Shown here piece after piece: positions 10,332 through 20,869 of a stretch of 64,000 bases of DNA. The translations under genes were made by a program, and so were the position numbers. Below the pieces are notes generated by a model. The model had not been told where the DNA came from. It did not search any database and worked only from the letters and a program-made list of their open reading frames with translations. The first letter of the stretch is position 1. Every line of letters begins with the position of its first letter. This stretch comes from Loripinus fragilis (Eukaryota; Mollusca; Bivalvia; Lucinida; Lucinidae): assembly GCA_964019695.1 (NCBI GenBank), contig OZ026528.1:54528495-54592494 (forward strand). The letters run 5' to 3'.

Positions 10332-11518
10332 TTATCTGCTAAAGGTGTCTGCTATGTCACGACCACTTACGTGCTTAATGTCGAGATCATATCTTTGAAG
10401 CTGTAACAGTATATGCTGTAACCTTAAAGGTGCACTACTGAGAGGTTTCCTAGCAATGGATGAAAGTGGTTTCGCATCAGATTCCACTGTCATGAGGATT
10501 CCCAGCATCTCCTTCTCTATGTACGCATACCCTATCTCGGTTTGAGTCAAAGTTTTGGATGCATATGAGACTGGTCTACCTTCTTGTAGTAACCTCGCGC
10601 CAAGTCCGTATTTGGAGGCGTTAACCTGCAGTGTAACGTCAAGCTTGGGGTTAAAGTATGCTAGTACAGGACTGTTTCTCAGAACGTCTTTAATTTTTTT
10701 GAAAAGCCTCTTCATGAGATTCATTCCAAACAAATTTAACGTCCTTTTTAAGCAAGTTTCTAAGTGGTTCAGTCAAGGTAGGTGCAAAACGTGTAAGATA
10801 CGCTACCAACCCTAATATCCTCTCTAGCTCTGATCTTTCCTCCAGAGCATCTATTTGTCTTATTTTTTTTGAGTTTTTTGTCATCAACTTTCAAACCATT
10901 TTGAGTCAAAGTATTACCAAAATAGCGAACTTCTGTAACTCCAAATTTCAGCTTATCTGCTTTCAGCTTGATACCTCGTTCATGAGCATGTGTCAATACT
11001 TTACACAAATTTTGGTCATGTTCAGCCCTTCTTTTACTAAATACAAGTATATTGTCAACAACAGCATTGACAGCAGTCATGCCTTCAAAAGTCTTGTCTA
11101 TTTTTCGTTGAAAAACATCCCGAGAGCAGTTGAGACCAAACGTGACTCGCAAATAGCAATAGTGTCCAAATGGTGTGTTAAATGTGGTCAGATATGAATA
11201 CTTATCTTCAAGCTTCAAACTCCAGTAACCACTTGTTACATCGAGAACTGAGAAGTAAGCAGCTCCTGACAGCTCTGACAATACTTCATCACACGTTTGC
11301 ATAGGGTAATGCGGTCTGCGGATTGCGCCATTCAATGCTTTTGGATCCAAGCATATTCTAAGACTTTTTGTCTTGGGTTTTTCGACATTTACGAAACAAT
11401 TGACCCATTCTATCGAACATGTAACTTTAGCAACAATGCCTGCATTTTTCATACGCGTTAGTTCAGTCCTAAATCTTTCACGTATTGCAAAAGGGATTCG
11501 CCTGGGCACATTTATCAC
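10332..11518 (-). pseudogene. gypsy reverse transcriptase-RNase H, broken
   Basis: The RT part (11,518 to about 10,770) shows RICLDPKALNGAIRRPHYPM, FSVLDVTSGYWSLKL and FGLNCSRDVFQRKID. The catalytic box reads VVDNILVFSKR, with Asn where the second Asp should be. The connection (LGLVAYLTRFAPTLTEPLRNLLKKD) is in another frame at 10,690-10,887. RNase H follows from 10,733 (LQVNASKYGLGARLLQEGRPVSYASKTL; EKEMLGIL), with Asn in place of the usual first Asp. It resembles Ty3/gypsy pol rather than retroviral pol. Confidence 0.85.
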
Positions 11519-11829
11519 TGGAACTGCATCTGTCTGAAATGCAACTCGACATCACCAGGGATCAGACCCAGGCCTTTGAATAGGTCTAGATATTTGTGCA
11601 TTATTTGCTCTTTGGTACAAAGTAAGTAAGGTTGCAAAGATCAGGAATCGATACAATCAAGTACCACACCTGACCCAGGATACCAATGGGAAAGTGACAA
11701 ACTCACAGAAGACACCACAAACGAGAGCCAAGAAATCTCATTTTGACCACCGGGATTGCCAACGGAGTAAATGAGTTGTATCAGACTAAGATCAAGTGAA
11801 GTTTAAAGGCTCATTAACAGAGTTCCACT

Positions 11830-12261
11830 TGTTTCTACGACGTGAAACAAAGTTTCAGTTTGCTTGCCCTTATACTGACAGTTCAGATTAATTGTGCCTC
11901 TGACATTTAAAGGGTTACCCATATATGAAGAAAGCTGAGTTTCAGGAGGTTAGAACAGGTGCTTGATATTTAATTCACAAAGAGTGCTCAACGGAGTGAT
12001 GTTTACTTGTGAACCTGTGTCAATTTATAACTTAATAGGCGTTTTCTTAGGACCAATGTTTACTGTGGCAAAAGCTTGATTGTAATGAGAAAAAGATGTA
12101 TTTACCCTATCAACATAATAATCCGAATCCAAATCCTCAGACTGAAATTGGTCACTTTTCACTTCATGCACTGATTTTGATCTACACACACGTTGAAAAT
12201 GATTGAGCTTATTGCGCTTTCTGCAAATTTGTCCTTTGGCTGGACACACTTCATTTGACAT
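11830..12261 (-). pseudogene. gypsy nucleocapsid remnant and aspartic protease
   Basis: A Cys/His cluster (CPAKGQICRKRNKLNHFQRVC) marks the end of gag near 12,170-12,250. The protease is read from about 12,080 to 11,830 and keeps the active-site triad as IDTGSQVNITP, preceded by a stop near 12,023 and with another stop inside. It fits the order gag-knuckle-protease-RT of Ty3/gypsy elements. Confidence 0.7.
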
Positions 12262-12337
12262 ATGAGTGTCATATCAACAAATTGTGCATTTAGCATTCTG
12301 TTCGCGTCTAATCTTGTTCGTCCCCTGTCTGTGGTTC

Positions 12338-13048
12338 CTAGCCCTGTGGTATATAACCCGTGGCCCCATACGATTGTCTCTGACCCATCGTAGTACCAGA
12401 GCGGTTGGAACGTTTGACTTGTCTAATGGTCTTAGGTTTGACCATGTGAACGTCAATAAGTTTCATCTGCTCCTGGGGGTATTCGTAATTTTGCCCAATC
12501 TGAATAGATTTTTGAAATGTTGAGTCTCTTCCAACGTTAATGAGTTTCTCACGTAATTTGGGTGAATTAGTCCCAAACACAATTCTCTCCCGTATCATTT
12601 CGTCAGAATTATGATAGTCACAATCTCTAGACTTCAATTGCAATCTCGTGACAAAAGAATCAGTTGCTTCACTGCCCTGTATTTCGTTATTGAACTGGAA
12701 ACGTGCAAATATAGGGTTCAACGTCTGCCTGACAGGTTTTTTAAAATGTTCGTTGAATGTATCCAGTTTCTTGGCGTTGTCTGCTCATATGTCTGTCCAT
12801 GTATGTTGAATATCTCTTCCTTTGTCACCAACCCATAATGACAAATATGAAACTTTTTCTTCCTCCGTTTTTGATTTAAGAGGTCCAGAAAACATTAATG
12901 CAGTGTGTCTCATAAATTTCTGCCACTGCCCTGGCAAGTTTGTATCGTCCCATCGCATCGACGGTGGTGTTATTCTGCTAATTCCATTGTTACAATTTGT
13001 GCATATGAATTCTAAATTTCTAGAATGAGCTGATTTCAAAATGTTCAT
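12338..13048 (-). pseudogene. gypsy gag remnant
   Basis: Two frames make up the capsid part. The first starts near 13,048 and includes PPSMRWDDTNLPGQWQKFM, the usual opening of a gypsy capsid. The second (12,721-12,338) has FVTRLQLKSRDCDYHNSDEM and RERIVFGTNSPKLREKL, the retrotransposon gag helical core. A frameshift near 12,750 separates them. Gag would form the virus-like particle; this copy cannot. Confidence 0.7.
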
Positions 13049-13842
13049 TAAATTTCATTTGATTTCCTGGGGTACCGTCTTAGAATGCATTAGTAAAGCT
13101 CAATAAAGAACTCAACACAACGTGTTGTATACATACATCTACTTTAATGAGTACCTAAGTAAGAACTGCCGACAACAAGAGAAGCGTGTTACTGGAGCGT
13201 GTATAATGTAAATATGTAATGTCATAGGTTAAGCAATAGCATTGATGCTATACACAACGTTACAATCTGTTCAGATTATTTGCAAGACAATTTCGGTGCA
13301 AAAAATCCCATGAATTGCAATTTGAAATAAAGCTTAAATATGAATTTAATCTTGGATTGATATATTGAATTTTTTTTAAAAAATGGTTCTAAAGTCTAGC
13401 TGGATATTTCCAACTGTGCCCCAATTACTGTATATCTCCAGTTCAATATCATGTGATATATGAGATTCCGGGCTTAAATACCTTCCGAATAATTCCTAAA
13501 TTATTGCAGCTCACACCTTGGTGTGGCTGCATATACGATAGGAATTCACAACGAAAGTGCAATAAGGCAATAAGTCCTGAATCATTCTAACTAAAAGAGT
13601 TGTTTTAAGGATATACATTCTTTTCAGTTTCGTAGTGCGGGTCCAATCACGCAGATGTCTCGAAACAGCTTCTGAAAAATAGCGATTACATAAAAAAATT
13701 GAGGGGGTCCGAATAAGGCCAGGTTTGAAAGCCCTGCCCAGCTGTCTAACAGCTGAACTCTATAGTTTAATTTTTTATCAATATCTTCCTCTACGGAGAT
13801 TTTCAACAAATAAATTTTATCTAAAATCACTACATAGACGAA
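13049..13842 (-). other. no gene; possible upstream LTR/leader of the gypsy relic
   Basis: The stretch upstream of gag has no supportable reading frame. If a 5' LTR survives it should be here, but I could not define TG...CA ends or a primer-binding site. Confidence 0.3.
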
Positions 13843-13855
13843 AAGCAATAAGTGG

Positions 13856-14564
13856 TTTTTGTTTTGTTTGTTTGTTTGGTGCTTAACGACGCATCAACCC
13901 TTGTGGGTCATTAGCGTCAGACAGTATTAAACTAAACATGATGAAGATGGACAAAGTAAAAATTTATAAGATAAAATAAAAGGAAAGATGATGATGAGTT
14001 TGTATAATGATAATTAGTTGCAATACGATTGTTGACAGGAGAGAACACGTACAATATCTGACAGTTTCAAAGAGCTATTCAGATAACTGTACATGTTCTT
14101 TAACTGAACAGAATACAACATTAAAAAATCTGTATTATGGTCCGATACAAATGTAAAACAAAACATGATTTTAAAAATAGCAATTAGATTTTGTTAAAAA
14201 GATTTATTTGTCTTAAAAATGTCATAATACTATCAATATGTATATCTTGAAATAAATCTTCCATGTTATCAACATGGAAGCAATTATTTCTTACTTGTGC
14301 AAAATCGCCACATTCCAAAAGGAAGTGGCGTACAGTGAATGGTGCGTCGCAACCAACACATTGTGGATGCTCTTCACCTTGTAGTAAGTATGAATGAGTG
14401 ACTCTTGTATGACCTAAGCGGAGTCGAGCTAAAACTACTTCTTCTCTTCTAATGTTTCGAACAACTGATTGATATTCACCAATAGTTGGTTTGATGTCAA
14501 GAAGTTTATTACCAATGCTGTTATTCCATGAGGTTTGCCATTCTTCCAAGATATATTTATTGAT
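13856..14564 (-). mobile_element. LINE-B short 5'-truncated copy with TSD
   Basis: This 709-bp minus-strand fragment keeps the last 126 or so residues of ORF2 (YILEEWQTSWNNSIGNK to INLFNKI), the 3' UTR with both conserved hairpins and the CAAAC tail. It is flanked by a perfect 13-bp TSD, aagcaataagtgg, at 13,843-13,855 and 14,565-14,577. The C-terminal motif CVGCDAPFTVRHFLLECGDF is intact. High similarity to the copies at 57.6 and 61.1 kb suggests a recent insertion. Confidence 0.9.
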
Positions 14565-14577
14565 AAGCAATAAGTGG

Positions 14578-15837
14578 AACATTAATAATAAGGGTAAATA
14601 ATAATAATTTGGATTTTATTGCATTTTATTCCTCTCAGGGGGTCTGAACTAATCATGTATTCAGTTGATTTTTAAGATATTTATTGGTAATTTTAGGGGT
14701 CCAAAAGCGATTTTGGCAAGCATCGTGAAAACAAAAGACAAGTGAAGAAAAGGTAAAAAGAAATCTTACTTAAAGTGCATTAATTTCACGACCTGATAGC
14801 AAAATCCAGTTTTATTTATAGACATGATGATAAATGTGCTATAATACGCAGTAAGCAAGCGCAGGCAGGCAGGCATATGAATGAAATGTTGGGAAGGGTG
14901 GGTGTTAATTTTTTTTTGATTGGTAGGTAGGAAGGTGCGTACACATGTAAGCTGGCTTGGTCAGTACTTCACAATGTATTAATGTAATGTGGGGAAGTGT
15001 GGAAATTTAGGTGGTTGGGTGGGATTACACTTACGCATCCATCCACCCTTAACTCCCACCCTTCCCCCTTTCCATTAGCTCTCAGGAAAAGACTCAATAA
15101 AACCAAGTCTGCGGTTTTCTAATATTGTAAATTCTCTCTATTTCTGAAGGATCTGTATTATCAGGTTATTTAGATGTCGAGACAGCTATCATTGTTTCTG
15201 TGTTGTTGGTAAAACTTCTCGCCATGCATCGATATAGTGTTTTCCGCCATATTCTGGTTTTTCAAGAATATTGGGTTTGGTCAGGTATTAGATACTCATA
15301 TAAAGTCAAGGCGGTGTGTCATGTATCAGATTCGTTACTCCACTTACTGATCTGGCAATACAAGCCGAACACATTTCGCTTACCCTTAGGCTAGTAAATC
15401 GCACATGAAATGACAAAATATCACCAAAGTAACGACTTCCTTGTTGCAATATATTTAGCAAACTTAATTCAATGGAGTTATTCGTTTTATTTAACATATG
15501 TTTTCCAAATTTAAACATTTTTAATCAAGGTATATTATAATTTTATATTCTAGCGAGAATAACATTGATTGCAAACTTCTAATCACTAAAACAAAAGAAC
15601 AAAAAGGCGACAGAAAAATTAATATTGGCGTCATATATATTATCCATTGTGTCTTGTCTCTGTTAATGTTTAAAATACCTTACTCACGTTCAGGTCTATA
15701 AAACTCAATGGAGGTTACCAAAGACCAAGATTAGTCTCATCACTACCATCTGTCTTAATATTTTTTTTCTGACATCATCATTCATGTGCAAAGTACAATG
15801 ATCAACATCAGTAAAGTTTAGCTGTTAACATTCTGAA
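14578..15837. other. no gene seen
   Basis: AT-rich sequence with short GT/GGT-rich patches (14,860-15,070). No supportable gene or repeat boundary. Confidence 0.4.
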
Positions 15838-15839
15838 TA

Positions 15840-16863
15840 CAGTCGACTCTCGTTAACTCAACTATGCATAACTCAATACTATCACTTATCTCGACCTGAC
15901 TGCCGGGTCCCGGTATTTTTCTCTATATATTATTGCAATTCCACAACGTTTATCTCGACGATGGCTAAGTCAATATAACTGATAACTCGTTACGAAAAAC
16001 TGGTCCCGCTGATCAATTTTAGTATATTTTACAACGCCTAACTCGATTCCATTTCATAAGAAATTACCTTTTTATCTGAATGTGTCTCCAATTAATCCAC
16101 CGCTTTCAACGTTAATTATCCCCATTAAAACCACCAACTGTTTGATCACTTGGTCCATGTGTGTGACACATGCAGTTGTAAATGAGTGTGTTGTATATGT
16201 ATAATTACATAATTGACCGCGGTCGCCGAATTCTATTGATCTATTGTGGTACAACTTCAAAGCGGCTACATGAGCTAATGTGTCATATTTGAGCAATCTC
16301 TGTCCGATGACTGCTCGTTTTAAATAAGGCCAAAGTTTAATTTAATTGTTTCTCAGGCCATTTTTTTTTATTTTGAAAACAGACTTGTGCGTTTAAGGCT
16401 ATTTTCGGACATTGGTCATGTCATGACAAAAATAGATTAGGAAGGCATATGCACATCAAGCCGACAGAAATTATAACGTGCATGTACACTGTTGGGGCTT
16501 AAAAATATGACGACTTACGGAAGGGTAAAACCTGTGACCGCGAGACCAGTTGCTGACTGAAAACGCTATGTTTATTATATTCTGTCTCAGAAAGTGAAAA
16601 AATAGTCATAATGTCAGGACTGTAGCGGTACCTGAGAAATTTTAATGTTTCAATTTCAAATGTCAATTGATTCTTGGGTCAATTCATCCCGTAGTTTATT
16701 AATGAAATAGCTCCGTATAACAATCTATTAATGGACGAGTTGAACGTGAAATATTTAGCCCCAAAATGGTAGGTATACGTCATGGTTTGGTTACCTCGAA
16801 CTACTGATAACTCGACATATATTGCCTAGTCCCTTGAAATTCGAGGTATCGAGAGTAGACTGT
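15840..16863. mobile_element. Tigger/pogo-like non-autonomous element
   Basis: The left end reads CAGTCGACTCTCGTTAACTC and the right end, reverse-complemented, CAGTCTACTCTCGATACCTC. Both ends are flanked by TA (15,838-15,839 and 16,864-16,865), as expected for the Tc1/mariner-pogo superfamily. AACTCGA-like subrepeats recur near both ends. A 74-codon minus-strand frame (16,072-16,296) gives no recognisable transposase. At 1,024 bp it is probably a deletion derivative. Confidence 0.65.
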
Positions 16864-16865
16864 AC

Positions 16866-17372
16866 TTGCAAACAGGTACTTTGGCAAACATCTAGAATAC
16901 CCAAAGAGTGGCATTTCGTCAGTGTCACCAGTGTCTGCCCTGTTTGTTAAGAAAATTAACAATCTTCAGGTACAAAAAGATATCAATTTAAAGACTGTCA
17001 ACTGCTTTAAATACAAAATGGACTAACCCATAGTTATTGTTTCAATGTGTATAGAATAATTAACCAGAATTAAGGGGGTTAAAGTTAGAAGACTTTTTTG
17101 TGAAGAATACCCCAAAACCTGCCTCTTATTTTATGGCGAAAGATGGCCAAAAATCTGGCTCTAAGTTTAAGAAAATGGCACAAAAAAATCTGATTTGCGA
17201 AAATGGTGGCGAAAGAAAAATAAATCCTAGCGCAAACCCTGTAAACGACAGTCAATGTAATGTAATACTATTTCTATCTAAGCGAGCCGTTTTTAGCTTT
17301 TTATAAGCTATCCTTGTCAAAATTATCGCATCAGACTTTCGTAAACACACAGCAAGCAAATTAAACGGGTGC
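16866..17372. other. no gene seen
   Basis: AT-rich sequence; a short 68-codon frame from 17,100 has no recognisable domain and is not called. Confidence 0.3.
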
Positions 17373-17481
17373 AGGACTCGGCCCAAAACCAACTTGGACC
17401 ATGCCAACTTAGCCCACATAAAACTCGGCCCATGCCAACTCAGCCCAAGATGCAAAACTAGGCCCATGCCAACTCTGCCCA
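17373..17481. repeat. GGCCCA(N)CCAACT minisatellite
   Basis: About six imperfect copies of a 17-18-bp unit around GGCCCATGCCAACT. Related GGGCCGA/GGCCCAT clusters occur at 21,862, 28,043 and 33,590, and single units at 23,110 and 25,510, so the unit is dispersed as well as tandem. Confidence 0.6.
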
Positions 17482-17654
17482 ATTTAAGTTTTATAAATAG
17501 ACAACTCCATGTGCGGATCCAGAGGGCGGAGACAGGGGGTCATGACCCCCCTGAATTATCACAAAAATATAGGGTTTTCTAGCAATACAGGGCCAGACCC
17601 CCTGGAAATCGCAGCTACCAAGCCAGCATTCAATGTTGGGCAATCAAAGGCACG

Positions 17655-17706
17655 CCGGGGAAACGCCATTTAATGGCGTTTTGCTGGCGAGCCGATGATG
17701 GCCCGC
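17655..17706. repeat. short dispersed double hairpin
   Basis: Contains AACGCCATTTAATGGCGTT, a self-complementary hairpin, followed by GCGAGCCGATGATGGCCCGC, a second imperfect hairpin. The same pair occurs at 24,214-24,270. Confidence 0.55.
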
Positions 17707-18326
17707 TTATAGTGGTACTTGGATCCTCCCTCCCCTCACCAACTAAAAAAAATATAACGTTGTCAAATATGGACCCCACTGACAAAAAAATGTATGAATT
17801 CGTCCCACATTTTAGAGGGATTGAAGTATGGGTGTTTCATCATTTAACTGCAAGATTCGCCCCTTCACGTTAGCCTAAGACTCAAGTAATCCTCAGTTTC
17901 CATCTGGTACCTGCAAGTCTCGTGGAGGTGTGAATGGGACTTGTCTCTATACATATCACATATATTCTAATAATTATTGCAATGCATTTCGAATACATGT
18001 GTAATACATAGAAACCATTTACCAACCTTTTTTGTTGCAAATTTACAAATAGCAATAACCCACGATCATTGCTATATGTATCCTTGTATGATTACAATGG
18101 ATATTTGAAATTTGATGCACTAAATCATTGAAAAGACGATTGCTAACGCAGTATATTTGTGGGCCACAACGTGACTGCTATCGGATGCTTGCTAACAACA
18201 AAGACACAGACAAACATGCCCATCCATCCGCACAGTCTGATCGGCTCCATTGTTATTCACATATTAGACAGTATCATATCTTAACTTCCTGTATGCGAAG
18301 TTTCATTTTCCAGATAGACTTAGTAA

Positions 18327-18427
<101 letters not shown>

Positions 18428-18635
18428 AGCAGGCTGGTTTGGTTATGACCGTGTCGCAAACTCGCAAGACAGACTTTCTCACGTTGAATAACTAATGAAT
18501 ATAACATTGGAAGCATTTCCTCTTCTTTATTTTTAAAAAAAATATTTCCAACTATATTTCCACAGGGAAACGTATTGACACCGTGTGCTAATTTTACGAG
18601 CTCATAGAACACAGCACAGTTATCAGAATCAGTAT

Positions 18636-20869
18636 TTATGCACAAGGTCCGTAGATATGTCCGCACTTCCTTAATAATGTGCCAACAGTCACATTCCCAT
18701 CTTGATAATCTTTCCATAGTTTGCATAATCTCCCCTGGATGGCTTTGGATTTCTGCGTTGAAACCGACGCAACTTTCACTCTGAAACCATTTTCACTTGA
18801 GTTGGTAGAAGAATGGCCTCCTTGTACAAAAACGTGATCAATAGATAAAACTGCAGGTTTCCTTTCATGGCCCCTCGGTTGATCTTATGGTGCCATCCCT
18901 CACAGTTGTTGTTCGTTTAAATCAGCTGTCCATAGACACTCCACAAACTGACATCCCAAACAGAACTTGATATCCAGGTTTCTTCTATATAATCTGTCAA
19001 AAACTGTCAACTGTTGTCCGCTGGCTTGCTCTTGGAGGCTATGGAATGCTGGAACCACGTGTTTTTCTGTCAGCAGGAACGGTGGAGCAAACAGCTAACG
19101 CAAAACTTATATACCTCGTCACGTTGGTAGTAAGCTACCTGAAAATACAAGAAGGAACATATGTTAATTCGACGACCTTTTTCGATCTGGAAACCATGTC
19201 GACCTTGACCAGACGCTATTCTTTGCAGCGTATGGTTTGGATCGTCACAGTTACCGATGGGATAAAACCAGAGGGATGCAAAGATTAAAATTGATACAAG
19301 TAAACAAGTAAATGACACACAACCCGAGGCCCAGTATACCTGATAATTGATAATTCAATTTATGTTTGTTTGGGGGTTATCGAAGCTAATTCATTTTCTG
19401 TATTCAATATCAGAACATCAAAACAGAAAATAGAATTTGATGCTGCATGCGTGGGTGCGTACTTATGTATGTATGTGAATAGGCAGCACAGTGACTCAGT
19501 GCTTGACTCAAGGCTGAGGGGCCGCAGGTTCTAGCCTCACCGGCGTCACTGCTTTGCAAGACACATAAATCCTAGCTAAGTACTGGTTCAACACAGGAAG
19601 ACCTGTTCCTTTATAATTTATTATTGTTGATGGGACCTAAATAATCAAATCAAACAAACAAACAAATGTTTTTACCTGAAGTCCTAATTGCTGGACTTGT
19701 CTCCATATGGCTTGATTCCAATGGAAAACACAACTATGGATTTCTGGTTCATCAACAACCAGGCAAAGACCCTGCCAGATGCCAACCTCGAAATCTCATA
19801 CATATCTCTCAGTTGTACCGGAAGAAGGCGCAGAACAGCTTGGAGCACCTGAAAAATACAATGAAACACATTAAGTACATATACCCTCCCAAATCAAAAT
19901 TGAGTTTTGTTCCCTTGCTCCTATACCCTTGTTTCCCCGTATTCAAAAATTCATTTAACTTTATGATACGGTTCTTTTGAGTACCGGTCAACAGCATGTG
20001 TTTGTGGTCAAGAAACACAATTTCCCATGATGCACACTTATCTGGATCGTAACATCTGATTGTGTTACATGTACTTAAATAAAAAAGTATCAAAATACAA
20101 TAACCTTTTTATAGTCTCGCTTGCTCTTTCCTGACATAAGAGCAAATAGGAGTGGTAGCTGTTTTATATCCCCATCAAACTTCACAAAACCATGGATTGA
20201 CAGTAGCTGAGTAAATGGCTTGCTCACTTTCTTGACTGTCTCGTCTCGTTGATGTACCACGTGCAAACTTTAGACAGAAGTTCGAGTTGCCGGTCGGTAG
20301 CAAAGATAAGATGGCGTCAATCTGAATGACGAACGTCTTCAAGGTAGAGGGTCTCAGGAATGCCAGAACCAATGAAATCTAAATCAATTTGTAAAAAGAA
20401 TAAAATACAAAGCACTGTCACATAACACAGAACAACATCTCCATTTAATTCAATGTCGTATCACTGTCGGACTGAGGTTTACTGCATGATGCATTTATAT
20501 GTTTATATAAGTATGTGCTGCTGTAACGTTAAACATTTACATTCAATGTCGTATTAATGTTGGCCTGATGTACAGTGTAGTTAACTTCATGAGATTCAGA
20601 TACATGAACTTTTATTCAGTACCACATATAATTAGCTGGTATTGTACTTTTTCGGGTGTTACGTTACATGTATATAAATAACTTACATCAAAATTCAAGT
20701 CTCTGGGTTCATCTGGTCTCATCTTCTGCCTTGCTTGGTTACAGATGCGCAGCAAGTTGTGATATCCTGGTCTGGACGCTTCTGGTTCGCGGAAGTAGGC
20801 TTTCTCTTCTAAGATCTTGTCGATAACGTGTGCAGTCTCAAATACTTCATCAACAGCCTTGAGTTTAAC
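18636..20869 (-). pseudogene. MULE transposase relic (FLYWCH/Mutator type), split in exons
   Basis: Five minus-strand blocks read in order as a Mutator-like transposase. Block 1 (20,869-20,687) has NLLRICNQARQKMRPDEPRDL. Block 2 (20,378-20,105) has RHLIFATDRQLELLS and, after a shift, FVKFDGDIKQ and LLFALMSGKSKRDYKKV. Block 3 (19,848-19,676) has DFEVGIWQG and VFHWNQAIWRQVQQLGLQ. Block 4 (19,138 on) has YQRDEVYKF, HVVPAFHSLQEQ and TNNNCEGWHHKINRGA. The last part ends QGRLCKLWKDYQDGN and GTLLRKCGHIYGP at 18,636. Blocks are bordered by AG/GT signals, so introns are likely. Stops and shifts occur in blocks 2, 3 and 4. No TIRs were found, so a decayed transposon or a dead domesticated gene are both possible. 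Confidence 0.75.
19483..19667 (+). mobile_element. tRNA-derived SINE, near full length
   Basis: A tRNA-like head has an A-box-like GTGACTCAGTGCTTGAC and a B-box-like GGTTCTAGCCTC. It is followed by CACCGGCGTCACTGC, a body, and the 3' end GATGGGACC with (CAAA)n. It lies in what would be an intron of the MULE relic. No clear TSD was found. Confidence 0.65.

Larger units (their letters stand above)
8275..13048 (-). mobile_element. Ty3/gypsy LTR retrotransposon relic
   Basis: Domain order on the minus strand is gag, nucleocapsid knuckle, protease, RT, RNase H, integrase zinc finger and start of the integrase core. All parts carry stops or frameshifts. The integrase is interrupted by LINE-A (8,330-9,419); the same reading resumes at 8,318-8,275. 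The remaining integrase and the 3' LTR would lie beyond the LINE-B/SINE cluster and are not in view. No convincing LTR or primer-binding site was found upstream of gag. Confidence 0.8.

Noticed and set aside
13049..13600. 5' LTR of the gypsy relic
   Set aside because: No second LTR in view and no convincing TG...CA ends or primer-binding site.
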